A stretch of DNA of 64,000 nucleotides from DASZBX01 sp035943635 (GCA_035943635.1 DASZBX010000105.1:244083-308082), one strand, 5' to 3'; shown: positions 28,223-39,083, counted from the first letter of the stretch. Program-made: numbers and translations. Notes: a model not told the origin generated them from the letters alone.

Positions 28223-28996
28223 ATGGCGCTAGGGATGGGTGTGCGAGAGCTCGTCTACGGCGTCTACGAGCGACGCCTGGAATCAAGCCTGGACGGGAAC
28301 CGTACCCCCAAGCACATCGGCGTCATCCTGGACGGCAACCGGCGCTGGGCCAAGGCCTACGGCGAGACCGTGGCCACCGGGCACCAGCGCGGCGCGGACA
28401 AGATCCACGACCTGCTCGGCTGGTGCGAGGAGACCGGGATCCGGGTGGTCACCCTGTGGCTGCTGTCCACGGACAACTTCAACCGGCCGCAGGAGGAGCT
28501 CGACGCCCTCACCGTGATCATCTCCAACGTGGTCGACTCGCTGGCCGAGACCGGGCGCTGGAAGCTGAACCCGGTCGGCGCGCTGGACCTGCTGCCGCAG
28601 GAGCTGTCGGCCGCGCTCAAGGACAGCGCCGCGCGCACCCAGGGGATCGACGGCATCATCGTCAACGTCGCGGTCGGCTACGGCGGGCGCCGGGAGATCG
28701 CCGACGCGGTCCGCTCGCTGCTCTACGACCAGGCCCAGAAGGGCCAGACGATCGAGGACCTGGCCCAGGTGATCGACGTCGAACACATCGCCGAACACCT
28801 TTACACCAAGGGCCAGCCGGATCCGGACCTGGTGATCCGCACCTCCGGCGAGCAGCGGCTGGGCGGGTTCCTGCTCTGGCAGTCGGCGCATTCGGAGTTC
28901 TACTTCTGCGAGGCCTACTGGCCCGCGTTCCGGAAAGTCGACTTCCTGCGCGCGCTGCGCGACTTCAGCCGCCGCCAGCGCCGGTTCGGCGCTTAG
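28223..28996 (+). CDS. Cis-prenyltransferase (isoprenyl transferase, UppS family)
   Basis: 257 residues. Condenses isopentenyl diphosphate in cis; the catalytic Asp is in HIGVILDGNRRWAK (~36). NFNRPQEEL, VNVAVGYGGRREI and RTSGEQRLGGFLLWQSAHSEFYF are conserved family segments. The short, basic N-terminus (ELVYGVYERRLES) resembles the M. tuberculosis Z-farnesyl diphosphate synthase Rv1086 more than long-chain UppS, so product length is uncertain. The start is ATG 28223 next to GAGAGG. IspH in this same window supplies the precursor pathway. Confidence 0.93.
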   Translation: MALGMGVRELVYGVYERRLESSLDGNRTPKHIGVILDGNRRWAKAYGETVATGHQRGADKIHDLLGWCEETGIRVVTLWLLSTDNFNRPQEELDALTVIISNVVDSLAETGRWKLNPVGALDLLPQELSAALKDSAARTQGIDGIIVNVAVGYGGRREIADAVRSLLYDQAQKGQTIEDLAQVIDVEHIAEHLYTKGQPDPDLVIRTSGEQRLGGFLLWQSAHSEFYFCEAYWPAFRKVDFLRALRDFSRRQRRFGA

Positions 28997-29187
28997 CACC
29001 CGCGTTCGACCCGGTCCCGGGCGTAGCCGGAGCGTGAACGGGCAGCTGCGCAAGGTTGTCGGTTTGTCCCTTGCGCGCAGCGGGAATCCACAGGTCAGTG
29101 ACGGGTGAAGAGACACCTACCCGGCAGGCCGCATCCGTCCCTGGCGATTCCACTGTCTCCACCTTAGGCTCAGGGAGTCAACCACCT

Positions 29188-30537
29188 GTGAGCACAACCG
29201 CGTCGTCTACCCCAGCCCTCCCCGCAGAGCACGGCCCCGACCGGCGGACTTACGTCCTGGACACCAGCGTCCTGCTTGCCGATCCCGCCGCGATCACCCG
29301 CTTCGACGAGCACGAGGTGGTCATCCCCCTCGTCGTCGTCAGCGAGTTGGAGGGCAAGCGCCAACATCCAGAACTGGGGTATTTCGCCCGGGCCGCGCTG
29401 CGCATGCTCGACGAGCTGCGTATCGAGCACGGCCGGCTGGACCACCCGATCCCCGTCGGCGATGTCGGCGGCACCCTGCGGGTCGAACTGAACCACGCCG
29501 ACCTGACCATCCTGCCGCTGGGCTTCCGGCCCGGCGGCGTGGTCGGCAACGACACCCGGATCCTGGCCGTGGCCAAGGCGCTGGCCGAGGAGGGCAACGC
29601 GGTCACCCTGGTCTCCAAGGACCTGCCGCTGCGGGTCAAGGCGGCCGCCGTGGGCCTGCCGGCTGAGGAGTACCAGGCCGAGCTGGTGATCAGCTCCGGG
29701 TACACCGGCATGGCGGAGCTGGAGATCGGCGGCAACCAGGTCGACCGGATCTACGAGGAGGGCCGGGTCGAGCTGGCCGAGGCCGCCGACCTGCCCTGCC
29801 ACACCGGGATCGTGCTGGTCTCCGAGCGCGGCAAGGCCCTGGGCCGGGTGACCGCGGACAAGCAGGTGCGCCTGGTCCGCGGGGACCGGGAGGCCTTCGG
29901 CCTGCACGGGCGCAGCGCGGAGCAGCGGATCGCGCTGGACCTGCTGCTGGACCCGGAGATCGGGATCGTCTCGCTGGGCGGCCGGGCCGGGACCGGCAAG
30001 TCCGCGCTGGCCCTGTGCGCGGGCCTGGAGGCGGTGATGGAGCGCCGCCAGCACCGCAAGGTGGTCGTGTTCCGCCCGCTGTACGCGGTCGGCGGCCAGG
30101 ACCTGGGCTACCTGCCCGGGTCCGAGGGGGAGAAGATGTCCCCCTGGGGGCAGGCGGTGTTCGACACCCTGTCCGCGCTGACCACCGCCGAGGTGATCGA
30201 CGAGGTGGTGGACCGCGGGATGCTCGAGGTGCTGCCGCTCACGCACATCCGCGGCCGTTCGCTGCACGACTCGTACGTGATCGTCGACGAGGCCCAGTCG
30301 CTGGAACGCAACGTGCTGCTCACGGTGCTCTCCCGGATCGGCTCCGGCTCGCGGGTGGTGCTCACCCACGACGTGGCGCAGCGCGACAACCTCCGGGTCG
30401 GCCGGCACGACGGGATCGCGGCGGTGGTGGAGAAGCTCAAGGGGCACCCGCTCTTCGCGCACATCACCCTGACCCGGTCCGAGCGTTCGCCGATCGCCGC
30501 GTTGGTCACCGAGTTGCTGGAGGACCTGTCGGTCTGA
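29188..30537 (+). CDS. phoH: PIN-PhoH fusion protein (PhoH2 type)
   Basis: 449 residues. The N-terminal PIN ribonuclease domain has acidic residues in TYVLDTSVLLADP, SELEGKR and GNDTRILAVA. The C-terminal PhoH ATPase has Walker A GRAGTGKSALAL (~267), Walker B YVIVDEAQSLE (~365) and GSRVVLTHDVAQRD. In mycobacteria this fusion acts as an RNA helicase/RNase. The start is GTG 29188; the frame is open to 29056, and mycobacterial phoH2 has a small upstream antitoxin-like ORF, which I cannot confirm here. Confidence 0.93.
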   Translation: MSTTASSTPALPAEHGPDRRTYVLDTSVLLADPAAITRFDEHEVVIPLVVVSELEGKRQHPELGYFARAALRMLDELRIEHGRLDHPIPVGDVGGTLRVELNHADLTILPLGFRPGGVVGNDTRILAVAKALAEEGNAVTLVSKDLPLRVKAAAVGLPAEEYQAELVISSGYTGMAELEIGGNQVDRIYEEGRVELAEAADLPCHTGIVLVSERGKALGRVTADKQVRLVRGDREAFGLHGRSAEQRIALDLLLDPEIGIVSLGGRAGTGKSALALCAGLEAVMERRQHRKVVVFRPLYAVGGQDLGYLPGSEGEKMSPWGQAVFDTLSALTTAEVIDEVVDRGMLEVLPLTHIRGRSLHDSYVIVDEAQSLERNVLLTVLSRIGSGSRVVLTHDVAQRDNLRVGRHDGIAAVVEKLKGHPLFAHITLTRSERSPIAALVTELLEDLSV

Positions 30538-30630
30538 GCGCGGATCCGAGGCCGGGTAAGATATCCCGACAATACGGGCTCGAATCCACGGCTGGACACG
30601 GCTGACAGGCCGCGTTCTGATCGTTGTTCA

Positions 30631-30673
30631 GGAGTGACCCTGCTCACAGTGTGAGCTGGGTCACTCCTTTTTT
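30631..30673 (+). terminator. Rho-independent terminator with T-tract
   Basis: GGAGTGACCC (30631-30640) pairs with GGGTCACTCC (30658-30667), with a nested GCTCAC/GTGAGC hairpin, followed by six T. Ends the phoH transcript. Confidence 0.92.
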
Positions 30674-30820
30674 GACCTAGGGGATGAACTGCGCGGGATA
30701 CACGCAGCGTGGCTGCGGCATGTCTCTACGTGTCCTGAGAAAAGGATGATCGGCGTTTTCGCTGCTTGAGCTTTCCCGGACCCTCAGGCATGGTCGATCC
30801 AGCAGGCCCCCGAGCACCGG

Positions 30821-30930
30821 CCGCGTCCGACGCGGACCCCGGTGGTTGTCAGGGAGGGGCGAAACCGCCCGACACCGCCATCGGTCCGCCGAGTCATTCG
30901 GCATGCCCCCATCCGGGAAACCGGACGGGG
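30821..30930 (+). ncRNA. Structured 5' leader of the transglycosylase gene, four tandem hairpins
   Basis: Four separate hairpins in 110 bases: 30821-30835 (CCGCG/CGCGG), 30857-30870 (GGGCG/CGCCC), 30888-30902 (GCCGA/TCGGC), and 30907-30930, ten base pairs with one A-C mismatch closed by a GAAA tetraloop. It lies after the phoH terminator and ends 45 bases before the next start. It does not show the c-di-AMP riboswitch core words expected before such genes. Whether it is a riboswitch, attenuator or stability element is unknown. Confidence 0.45.
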
Positions 30931-30975
30931 AAACGCAGGACAGGGGGTGGGTCGAGGCTGTCGGAAGGCAGTTCA

Positions 30976-31704
30976 TTGACCAAACATCGCCAGCCGTTCT
31001 CACCCGCCGCGGCCCAGGCCGCCCGCGTGTGCAGGAACGGTGCCCAAGCTGTCCAGAAGCACCGGATAGCCATGACGATGCTCGGTTCCACCCTCGCAGT
31101 CTGCGCAGTCGCCGGTACGGTGCTCGGCACCAGCCCGGCGGTCCTGACCGCGGACCAGAAGCCGGCGGCCGTGGCCGCCACCTCCAAGCCGGCCCGGCCG
31201 GACGTCGCCCCACAGGAACTGCTCGACATGGCGCCGGCCCAGGCTGTGCCGGTCGCGTCCCCGCCGGCCCCCACGGCGGCTCCGACCACCGCGGCGCCGG
31301 CGCCGACCCACGCGCCGACTCACGCACCGGCCCAGGCCCCGGCTCCGGCCAAGAGCAAGGCGCCGGCGCCCAAGAAGCCGGTGTCCCAGCCCCCGGCCAA
31401 GAGCGACCCGTACGCCGGCGAGTCGGCGTACAAGATCGCCCAGCAGTTGGTGCCGAGCAGCCAGTTCGGCTGCTTCGACTGGATCGTCACCCGCGAGTCC
31501 GGCTGGAACGTGCAGGCGCGCAACCCCTCCTCCGGCGCCTACGGCCTCGGCCAGGCGCTGCCGGGCAGCAAGATGGCCTCGGCCGGCCCGGACTGGGAGA
31601 CCAACCCGACCACGCAGATCAAGTGGACCCTCGGGTACATGGACAGCCGCTACGGCTCGCCGTGCGGCGCGCAGAGCTTCTGGGAAGCGCACAGCTGGTA
31701 CTGA
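30976..31704 (+). CDS. Secreted transglycosylase-like (SLT/Rpf-type) protein
   Basis: 242 residues, probably a peptidoglycan-cleaving lytic transglycosylase. Start TTG 30976, seven bases after GGAAGG. A signal segment (LAVCAVAGTVLG) is followed by a long Ala/Pro/Thr-Lys linker with APTHAPTHAPAQAPAP repeats, a cell-wall spacer. The C-terminal domain (~140-242) has QFGCFDWIVTRESGWNV with the presumed catalytic Glu ~172, then GAYGLGQALPGSKM. Two Cys in the domain (FGCFDW, GSPCGAQ) may form a disulfide. Preceded by a structured leader. Confidence 0.88.
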   Translation: MTKHRQPFSPAAAQAARVCRNGAQAVQKHRIAMTMLGSTLAVCAVAGTVLGTSPAVLTADQKPAAVAATSKPARPDVAPQELLDMAPAQAVPVASPPAPTAAPTTAAPAPTHAPTHAPAQAPAPAKSKAPAPKKPVSQPPAKSDPYAGESAYKIAQQLVPSSQFGCFDWIVTRESGWNVQARNPSSGAYGLGQALPGSKMASAGPDWETNPTTQIKWTLGYMDSRYGSPCGAQSFWEAHSWY

Positions 31705-32136
31705 GTCCCCCGCCCGCACGCGACGACGCGCGCAGGCGAGGAAGTACCCGTGCAAGTACCACGGACGAAATGCGGCGGACACCGACCGATCGCAGGCCTG
31801 GAGTGAACCAGGCGTGAAGCAGGCGTGAAATCAACGGCGATTCCCACCCGTCCCGCGAACCCGCATCCGGGACGGACCCCGATCGGCGACCGGTGTCCGA
31901 AAACAGTGGAAAATCCCGGTTACGACGGAATGCAGATCAGTAAAACCCGCGGCCGCGCTGCTGCGGCCGTACCGGCGACACGGCTTCGGCGCTCCCCTCC
32001 GAGCGCCGACGCCGTGTCCGCCGTCGACCACCGACCCGCCCGAAGCGCCGGTGTGCTGACCAGATTGCCGCTCTCCGCTAATGTTTCACTGGTGTCCGGT
32101 TGGTTCGGCCAGCGGGCCAGGTGGGGCGAGGGGCAG
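31705..32136. other. Upstream region of the SARP regulator gene
   Basis: 432 bases with no convincing gene; an open frame continuous with the SARP gene runs through it but has no family similarity before the ATG at 32137. It contains the GTGAA repeats at 31803-31829. Confidence 0.5.
31803..31829 (+). promoter_or_regulatory. Three GTGAA repeats with exact 11-base period (SARP-type site)
   Basis: GTGAA at 31803, 31814 and 31825, each followed by a near-identical spacer (CCAGGC, GCAGGC). SARP/AfsR proteins bind heptamer direct repeats spaced 11 or 22 bases, so this fits autoregulation of the SARP gene 308 bases downstream. Confidence 0.7.
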
Positions 32137-35100
32137 ATGGAATCAGGTATCAAGTTCGGCATATTGGGGCCGCTGCTGATCGAGATCGGCGGGAAGGAAG
32201 TCCCCATCGCGGCGGCACGGCAGCGCACGCTGTTCGCCGCCCTCCTGCTGCGGGCCAACACGGTCGTCTCCCTGGAGGCGCTGGCCGACGCGGTCTGGGA
32301 GGAGGATCCGCCGAGCAGCTACCGGGTCACCCTGCAGGGCTATGTGATGCGCCTGCGCAAGACCCTCGGCCCCGAGATCGGCTCCCGGCTGCACACCCGC
32401 AACCCCGGCTACAGCCTGGCCGTGCACGAGGGCGAGGCGGAACTTGGCGAGTTCGAGTCGCTGGTGCGCCGGGCCCGCTCGCTGGCCGCGGCCCAGGACT
32501 GGTCGCGCGCGTCGGACGAGTACCGCACCGCGCTGGACCTGTGGCGCGGGGACCCCTTGGCCGACCTGCCCGCGCTGCACCACGAACACCTGCACCGGCT
32601 GCAGGAGGGCCGGATGCAGGCCCTGGAGGCCCGGATCGAGGCGGACCTGCACCTGGGCCGGCACGCCGAACTGGTCGCCGAACTGACCGAACTGACCAGT
32701 GCCCAGCCGCTGCGCGAACGCCCGGCCGAATACCTGATCCGGGCCCTGCACCGGACCGGCCGCCGCGGCGAGGCCCTGGAGGCCTACCAGCGCACCCGGC
32801 GCGCCCTGATCGACGAACTCGGCATCGACCCCGGCCCCGGCCTGCGGGCCGCGCACGCCCGGATCCTGGAGCAGCGCCCGGACCCGGCCGCCCCGGCCCC
32901 GGCCAAACCGGTCCGCCCGGTCGACCCGGACTACGATCCGCTGGCCCAGGCGCAGACCCTGGTCACCACCATGCCGCCGGGCAGCGGTACCGGATCCGGT
33001 TCCGCGACGGGTGCGCGCGCCGGATCCGCCGGTTCCGCCGGGGACGCGGTGGCCGGCCGGCCCGGCGCGCTGGCCATCGGGGCCGTCACGGGCGCCGCGG
33101 GGGCCGCCGCGAGCACCGGCGGCGGTTCGGGCCCGGGGCTCGGCTCCAGCGGCCTGTCCGCCGGCTCGGGCTACGACTCCTCCGTCCGCCTGCCGCTGCG
33201 CCCGGCGCCCCCGCCGCCGGTCCCGGCCCAGCTGCCGGCCGACCTGCCCGACTTCACCGGCCGCGAACACGTGCTGGGCCGGATCGACCGCCGGCTGGGC
33301 AACTCCGCCCTGGCCGTGCCGGTGCTCGCGCTGACCGGCCCCGGCGGCGCGGGCAAGAGCAGCCTGGCCATCCGCGCGGCGCACCAGGCCCGGGCCCGCT
33401 TCCCGGACGGCCAGCTCTACGCCCACCTGGCCGGCAACAGCGGCAAGCCGGCCGACCCGGCCGACATCCTGGGCCGGTTCCTGCGCGCCCTGGGCGTGGC
33501 CGCGGACGCGGTGCCGGTCGGCGGCCCGGAGCGGGCCGCGATGTGGCGCACCGTGCTCTCCACCCGCCGGGTCCTCATCCTGGTCGACGACGCCAAGGAC
33601 TCCGAGCAGCTGATCCCGCTGATCCCGGGGGCCGGCGGCAGCGTGCTGATGGCCACCGCCCGGGACCGGCTGACCGACCTGTACGGCGCCAGTTTCCTGC
33701 AGATCGACCTGTTCGACCGGGCCGAGTCGCGCGCCCTGTTCGACCAGATCGTCGACCCGGGCCGCACCGCGCGGGAGAAATCCCAGGTGGAACGGGTGCT
33801 GGAGATCTGCGCGGACCTGCCGCTGGCGGTGCGGATCGCCGCCTCCCGGCTGGCCTCGCGCCCGCGCTGGACGGTGCGCGACCTGGCCGACCGGCTCAGC
33901 GACGCCAGCCGCACCCTGGACGAGCTGACCGGCGGCGCGATCGCCGTCCGGGCCTGTTTCGCGGTCAGCCACAAGCAACTGGCCGCGGACGCGGACCTGG
34001 CGTTCCGGCTGATGGCCTGCGCCCCCGGGATCGAACTCGGCCTGCCCGCCGCCGCCTCCCTGCTCGACCTGCCGGTGCGGTCGGCCGAGGACCTGCTGGA
34101 GCTGCTGGTCGACGTGCACCTGCTGGAAAGCCCGCGCGCGGGCCGGTACCGGTACCACGACCTGGTCCGCGCGTTCGCGGCCGAGAAGGCCGAGGAACTG
34201 CCCGCCGAGGACCGGACCAGCGCGGTGACCCGCCTGCTGACCTGGCAGCTGATCACGGCCGACACGGCGGTCGCGGTGCTGCTGCCGAACCGCCCGCGCA
34301 CGCCCGGCATCGGCATGCCCGCCCCGGAGTCGGCCGAGACCGGGCCTGGGGCCTCTGCTGTCTCCGCCGCCGCCTCCGCGGACAGTGAGTCCGGAGCCGA
34401 GCCCGAGGAGCAGGACGAGCTGACCGAATCGGCCGACTCGCTCGGCGTCACGGCCGGGACGTCGTCGGTGTCCGCGCTCCTGGCCGGCAGCGGCGAGTGG
34501 CGTGAACCGGTCGACCCGTCGGCCGGCACCGGCGAATGGCGCGAACCGGCCCCGGCCGGGGCTTCCGGGCCGTCGGGGCCGCCCGTGCACGCCGTCTCGG
34601 CCGGCGCCGCCGCCGCAGCCACGCCCGCCGCGCTGCCCGCCTCGCCGTCCATCTGGCTGCCCCAGCCGGCCGGGGCCACGACCTCGTTCGCCGACCCGGT
34701 CACCGCGCTGCGCTGGCTGGAGGCCGAACAGCGCGCCCTGGTCGGCGGGGTCTCGCTCGCCGCGCACGTGGGCCGGCCCGACCTGTCCTGGCGGCTGGCC
34801 GCGGTGCTCGAAGGCTACTTCGTGCTGCGCAACCTGTGGGGCGTGTGGCGCGACACCCAGGAGGTCGCGATCGCCTCGGCCCAGGCCAGCGGCGACCCGG
34901 CCGCCCAGGCCGCCCTGCTCGGCGCCCACTCCGACGCCTCCCGGCTGCTGAACCTGACCGAGAGCGGCCTGACCATGACCTTCACCAGCCTCAGCCAGCT
35001 GCGCAACCTGGGCGACTCCCGCTCGGCCGCGCAGATGCTGACCGGCCTGGCCGAGGAGTCCCTGGCCAACGGCCGGTACACTGAGGCCGCCGACAACGCC

Positions 35101-35394
35101 CGGCAGGCCGCCGCGGCCTGGCGCGACTCGGCCGACCCGGACCGCCGGGCCGAGGCGTGCAACCTGGCCGTGTACGGCCGGGCCCGGCTGGCCCTGGGCG
35201 ACATCCAGCCCGCCGTCGCGGCCCTGCGCCGCGCGGTGGACGCCCTGCTCGCGGTCGACCAGGGCGGACTGGACTCGACCCGCCTGGACCAGACCGACCT
35301 CAATGCCCTGAGCAGTGCGTCGATGCGCACTGACGAACCGCTCGCGCTCGCCCTGGCCGCGCTGGCTCAGGCGCTCGACGCGGAGCAGTGGTGA
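32137..35394 (+). CDS. SARP-STAND transcriptional regulator (AfsR-like)
   Basis: 1085 residues. An OmpR-type winged helix (1-97, KFGILGPLLIEIGG...RQRTLFAALLLRA) and a BTAD domain (98-245, ending ELGIDPGPGLRAAHARIL) are followed by a Gly/Ser/Ala-rich linker (~285-350) and an NB-ARC ATPase with Walker A LTGPGGAGKSSLAI (~400) and Walker B ILVDDAKDS. A second unstructured acidic stretch (~728-850) carries a GEWREP duplication. The C-terminal helical repeats are shorter than in AfsR. ATG 32137 is preceded by GAGGGG. No biosynthetic cluster is adjacent, so it may be global. Confidence 0.9.
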   Translation: MESGIKFGILGPLLIEIGGKEVPIAAARQRTLFAALLLRANTVVSLEALADAVWEEDPPSSYRVTLQGYVMRLRKTLGPEIGSRLHTRNPGYSLAVHEGEAELGEFESLVRRARSLAAAQDWSRASDEYRTALDLWRGDPLADLPALHHEHLHRLQEGRMQALEARIEADLHLGRHAELVAELTELTSAQPLRERPAEYLIRALHRTGRRGEALEAYQRTRRALIDELGIDPGPGLRAAHARILEQRPDPAAPAPAKPVRPVDPDYDPLAQAQTLVTTMPPGSGTGSGSATGARAGSAGSAGDAVAGRPGALAIGAVTGAAGAAASTGGGSGPGLGSSGLSAGSGYDSSVRLPLRPAPPPPVPAQLPADLPDFTGREHVLGRIDRRLGNSALAVPVLALTGPGGAGKSSLAIRAAHQARARFPDGQLYAHLAGNSGKPADPADILGRFLRALGVAADAVPVGGPERAAMWRTVLSTRRVLILVDDAKDSEQLIPLIPGAGGSVLMATARDRLTDLYGASFLQIDLFDRAESRALFDQIVDPGRTAREKSQVERVLEICADLPLAVRIAASRLASRPRWTVRDLADRLSDASRTLDELTGGAIAVRACFAVSHKQLAADADLAFRLMACAPGIELGLPAAASLLDLPVRSAEDLLELLVDVHLLESPRAGRYRYHDLVRAFAAEKAEELPAEDRTSAVTRLLTWQLITADTAVAVLLPNRPRTPGIGMPAPESAETGPGASAVSAAASADSESGAEPEEQDELTESADSLGVTAGTSSVSALLAGSGEWREPVDPSAGTGEWREPAPAGASGPSGPPVHAVSAGAAAAATPAALPASPSIWLPQPAGATTSFADPVTALRWLEAEQRALVGGVSLAAHVGRPDLSWRLAAVLEGYFVLRNLWGVWRDTQEVAIASAQASGDPAAQAALLGAHSDASRLLNLTESGLTMTFTSLSQLRNLGDSRSAAQMLTGLAEESLANGRYTEAADNARQAAAAWRDSADPDRRAEACNLAVYGRARLALGDIQPAVAALRRAVDALLAVDQGGLDSTRLDQTDLNALSSASMRTDEPLALALAALAQALDAEQW

Positions 35395-35549
35395 TTTATC
35401 GGGTCTTCGTTGTCTGGCTCGGCTGCGCTGGCTTGGCCGACTTGGCCGAATTCGCCGATTGGAACTCCGGCGGGTATTCCGCCCGCCGGAGTCGCATCAG
35501 AATCCGGATTCGTCCGGATGACGGGCAGCAGCCGGTCGATCCCTGCACA

Positions 35550-36281
35550 TCACCAGGGCACTTCACCGGCGTCGTCGAAGAACTTGCCGGTCGGGCCGTC
35601 GTCGGGCAACGTCGCGAGTTTGACGGCGATCGCCGCCCCCTGTTCGGGGGTGCGCACGCCGTGGAAGCCGTTGAGGTCGGTCGCGACGTAGCCGGGGCAA
35701 CCGGCGTTGATCAGGATGTTGGTGCCGCTCAGTTCCCGAACGTACTGGAGGGTGACGGCGTTCAGGAACGTCTTCGACGGCGAGTACGCCACGGCCACCG
35801 GACCCGCCGTCTGCTCTGCGGTGGGTCCGGACTGGCGGGCGAGGGAGCCGACACTGCTGGACATGTTCACGATCCGCGGTGAGGCAGAGCGGCGCAACAG
35901 CGGCATCATCGCGTTGGTGACGCGGATGACACCGAGCACGTTGGTCTCCACAACCGTCCGGATGGTATCCAGGTCAGCCCGGGTGGGTTCCTGCGGCATG
36001 CCGCCGGCGATGCCGGCATTGTTGACGAGCACGTCCAGGCGCCCGGCCTGCTCCTCGATCAGCCGTGCGGCGGCGGCCACGCTCACGTCGTCGGTCACGT
36101 CCAGGGGCACGCCGAATGCGTCAACGCCAGCCGCGCGCAGTTTTTCCACCGCGGCCTGCCGGCGCCGATCATCGCGGGCGCCGACGCCGACGCTCCAGCC
36201 GAGGGCGCCGAGACCTGCCGCGATCTCGTAGCCGATTCCCTTGTTCGCTCCGGTGACCAGCACAATCGTTCGTTCGCTCAT
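35550..36281 (-). CDS. SDR family NAD(P)-dependent oxidoreductase
   Basis: 243 residues, classical short-chain dehydrogenase. Cofactor motif VLVTGANKGIGYEIA, NNAG in VLVNNAGIAGG, catalytic Ser in NMSSSVGSLA and Tyr-x3-Lys in AYSPSKTFLN. The arginine in GARDDRRR favours NADP. ATG at 36279-36281. Divergent from the LysR gene, so probably its regulatory target. Substrate unknown. Confidence 0.93.
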   Translation of the reverse strand: MSERTIVLVTGANKGIGYEIAAGLGALGWSVGVGARDDRRRQAAVEKLRAAGVDAFGVPLDVTDDVSVAAAARLIEEQAGRLDVLVNNAGIAGGMPQEPTRADLDTIRTVVETNVLGVIRVTNAMMPLLRRSASPRIVNMSSSVGSLARQSGPTAEQTAGPVAVAYSPSKTFLNAVTLQYVRELSGTNILINAGCPGYVATDLNGFHGVRTPEQGAAIAVKLATLPDDGPTGKFFDDAGEVPW

Positions 36282-36338
36282 GGGACCATGCTGCCTCGGA
36301 ACCTGGCTGGGCGTCCAAGACCGATCGGGTGGGCACCG

Positions 36339-36353
36339 ATACCCTCCGGGTAT
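36339..36353. promoter_or_regulatory. LysR-type palindrome ATACCC-N3-GGGTAT
   Basis: Contains the LysR T-N11-A signature (TACCCTCCGGGTA) between the SDR and LysR genes. It overlaps an upstream ATG (36352), which argues that translation of the regulator starts downstream at GTG 36376. Confidence 0.7.
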
Positions 36354-36375
36354 GGATCCGGAGTACCGTGGCCGA

Positions 36376-37224
36376 GTGGAGACCCGGGAACTGCGGTATT
36401 TCGTCGCTGTCGCTGAAGAACTGCACTTCGGGCGCGCCGCGCTGCGGCTCGGGATCGCCCAGCCGCCGTTGTCGCGCACGATCCAGCAGCTCGAACGCCG
36501 ACTCGGAGCAGCGCTGCTGGACCGGACCGGCCGCACCGTCACGCTGACCGAGGCCGGCTCGGTTCTGCTGGTCGAGGGCCGGGCGGCCCTGGACGCGGTC
36601 GCCGCCGCCGAGCGTCGGACCCGCCGCGCCGCTTTCTGCGCGACCGGCCGGCCGGGCCTGGTGCTGGTCACGAAGGCCAGCGCGTCCAGGGAACTGCTGG
36701 CGAAACTGCTCGACGCGTATGCCGCCGAACCCGGTGCGGTTCCCATCGAGGTCATCCTGTGCGGCCCGGCCGAGCAGGAACCGATGCTGCGCGAGGGCCG
36801 GGCCGACGTCGCCCTGCTGCACCGGCCGTTCGACTCGACGGCCGGGTTCGACACCGAAGAGCTCGGCACGGAAGGCCAGGTCGTGGTCCTGCCGGCCGGG
36901 CATCCGCTCACCGTTCGGGCCGACGTGCGCATGGCCGACATCACCGGCCTGCCGGGCCTGCCCCTGCCGCGCTGGCCTGACCCCGACGGCACCTACCCGG
37001 ACGGTCCAGGCCCGCAGGTCCGCGACTACGCGCAGTTGTTGCAGCTCGTCGCACTCGGCCGCGCTTGCGCGGTTTCGCCGGAGTCATGCCGAACCGGACT
37101 GCACAGTGATCTCGCCGCCGTGCCCGTTCTGGACGCGCCGAAAGTGACCACCGTGATCGCCTGGCCACCGCACAGCCGGTCCGTCGCCGTCGCCGACCTT
37201 GTCCGGACCGCGACACGTCTCTAA
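36376..37224 (+). CDS. LysR family transcriptional regulator
   Basis: 282 residues from GTG 36376, where the family-typical start (V)ETRELRYFVAVAEELHFGRAA begins; ATG 36352 would add eight residues but lies inside the operator. The helix-turn-helix reads AALRLGIAQPPLSRTIQQLERRLG. The effector domain starts at ~90. Divergently transcribed from the SDR gene, so likely controls it. Effector unknown. Confidence 0.9.
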   Translation: METRELRYFVAVAEELHFGRAALRLGIAQPPLSRTIQQLERRLGAALLDRTGRTVTLTEAGSVLLVEGRAALDAVAAAERRTRRAAFCATGRPGLVLVTKASASRELLAKLLDAYAAEPGAVPIEVILCGPAEQEPMLREGRADVALLHRPFDSTAGFDTEELGTEGQVVVLPAGHPLTVRADVRMADITGLPGLPLPRWPDPDGTYPDGPGPQVRDYAQLLQLVALGRACAVSPESCRTGLHSDLAAVPVLDAPKVTTVIAWPPHSRSVAVADLVRTATRL

Positions 37225-37248
37225 CCGTGAATGCCGTCCGGCTCCGGC

Positions 37249-38910
<1,662 letters not shown>

Positions 38911-39060
38911 GGCGAACCTCCGTGTGGCGAGAGCGTCCCGAGGGCCGCACCAGCCCTCTCGGGAAAACCTTACGCCCGGGCGGACGGTGCGCCGTTCCGG
39001 GGCCGAGCGGCGCCGGACGTGCAGTGCCGGAAACTTCAGGGGGCGGTTTAGTGGTCAGAT

Positions 39061-39074
39061 GTCATACGTATTAC
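39061..39074. promoter_or_regulatory. Palindrome GTCATACGTATTAC before the MFS-GntR operon
   Basis: Core ATACGTAT is self-complementary and flanked by GT/AC, ten bases before the MFS start. A likely operator for the co-transcribed GntR regulator. Confidence 0.5.
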
Positions 39075-39083
39075 CATGTGTGC

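Noticed and set aside
30674..30975. c-di-AMP (ydaO-type) riboswitch before the transglycosylase
   Set aside because: Expected by gene context, but I could not find the conserved core words; kept only as an unexplained structured leader.
32143..34929. 928-residue minus-strand open frame
   Set aside because: Antisense shadow of the SARP-STAND gene; low-complexity Gly/Arg/Val composition.
32137..35394. Pathway-specific activator of a local antibiotic cluster
   Set aside because: No biosynthetic genes lie within 20 kb on either side.
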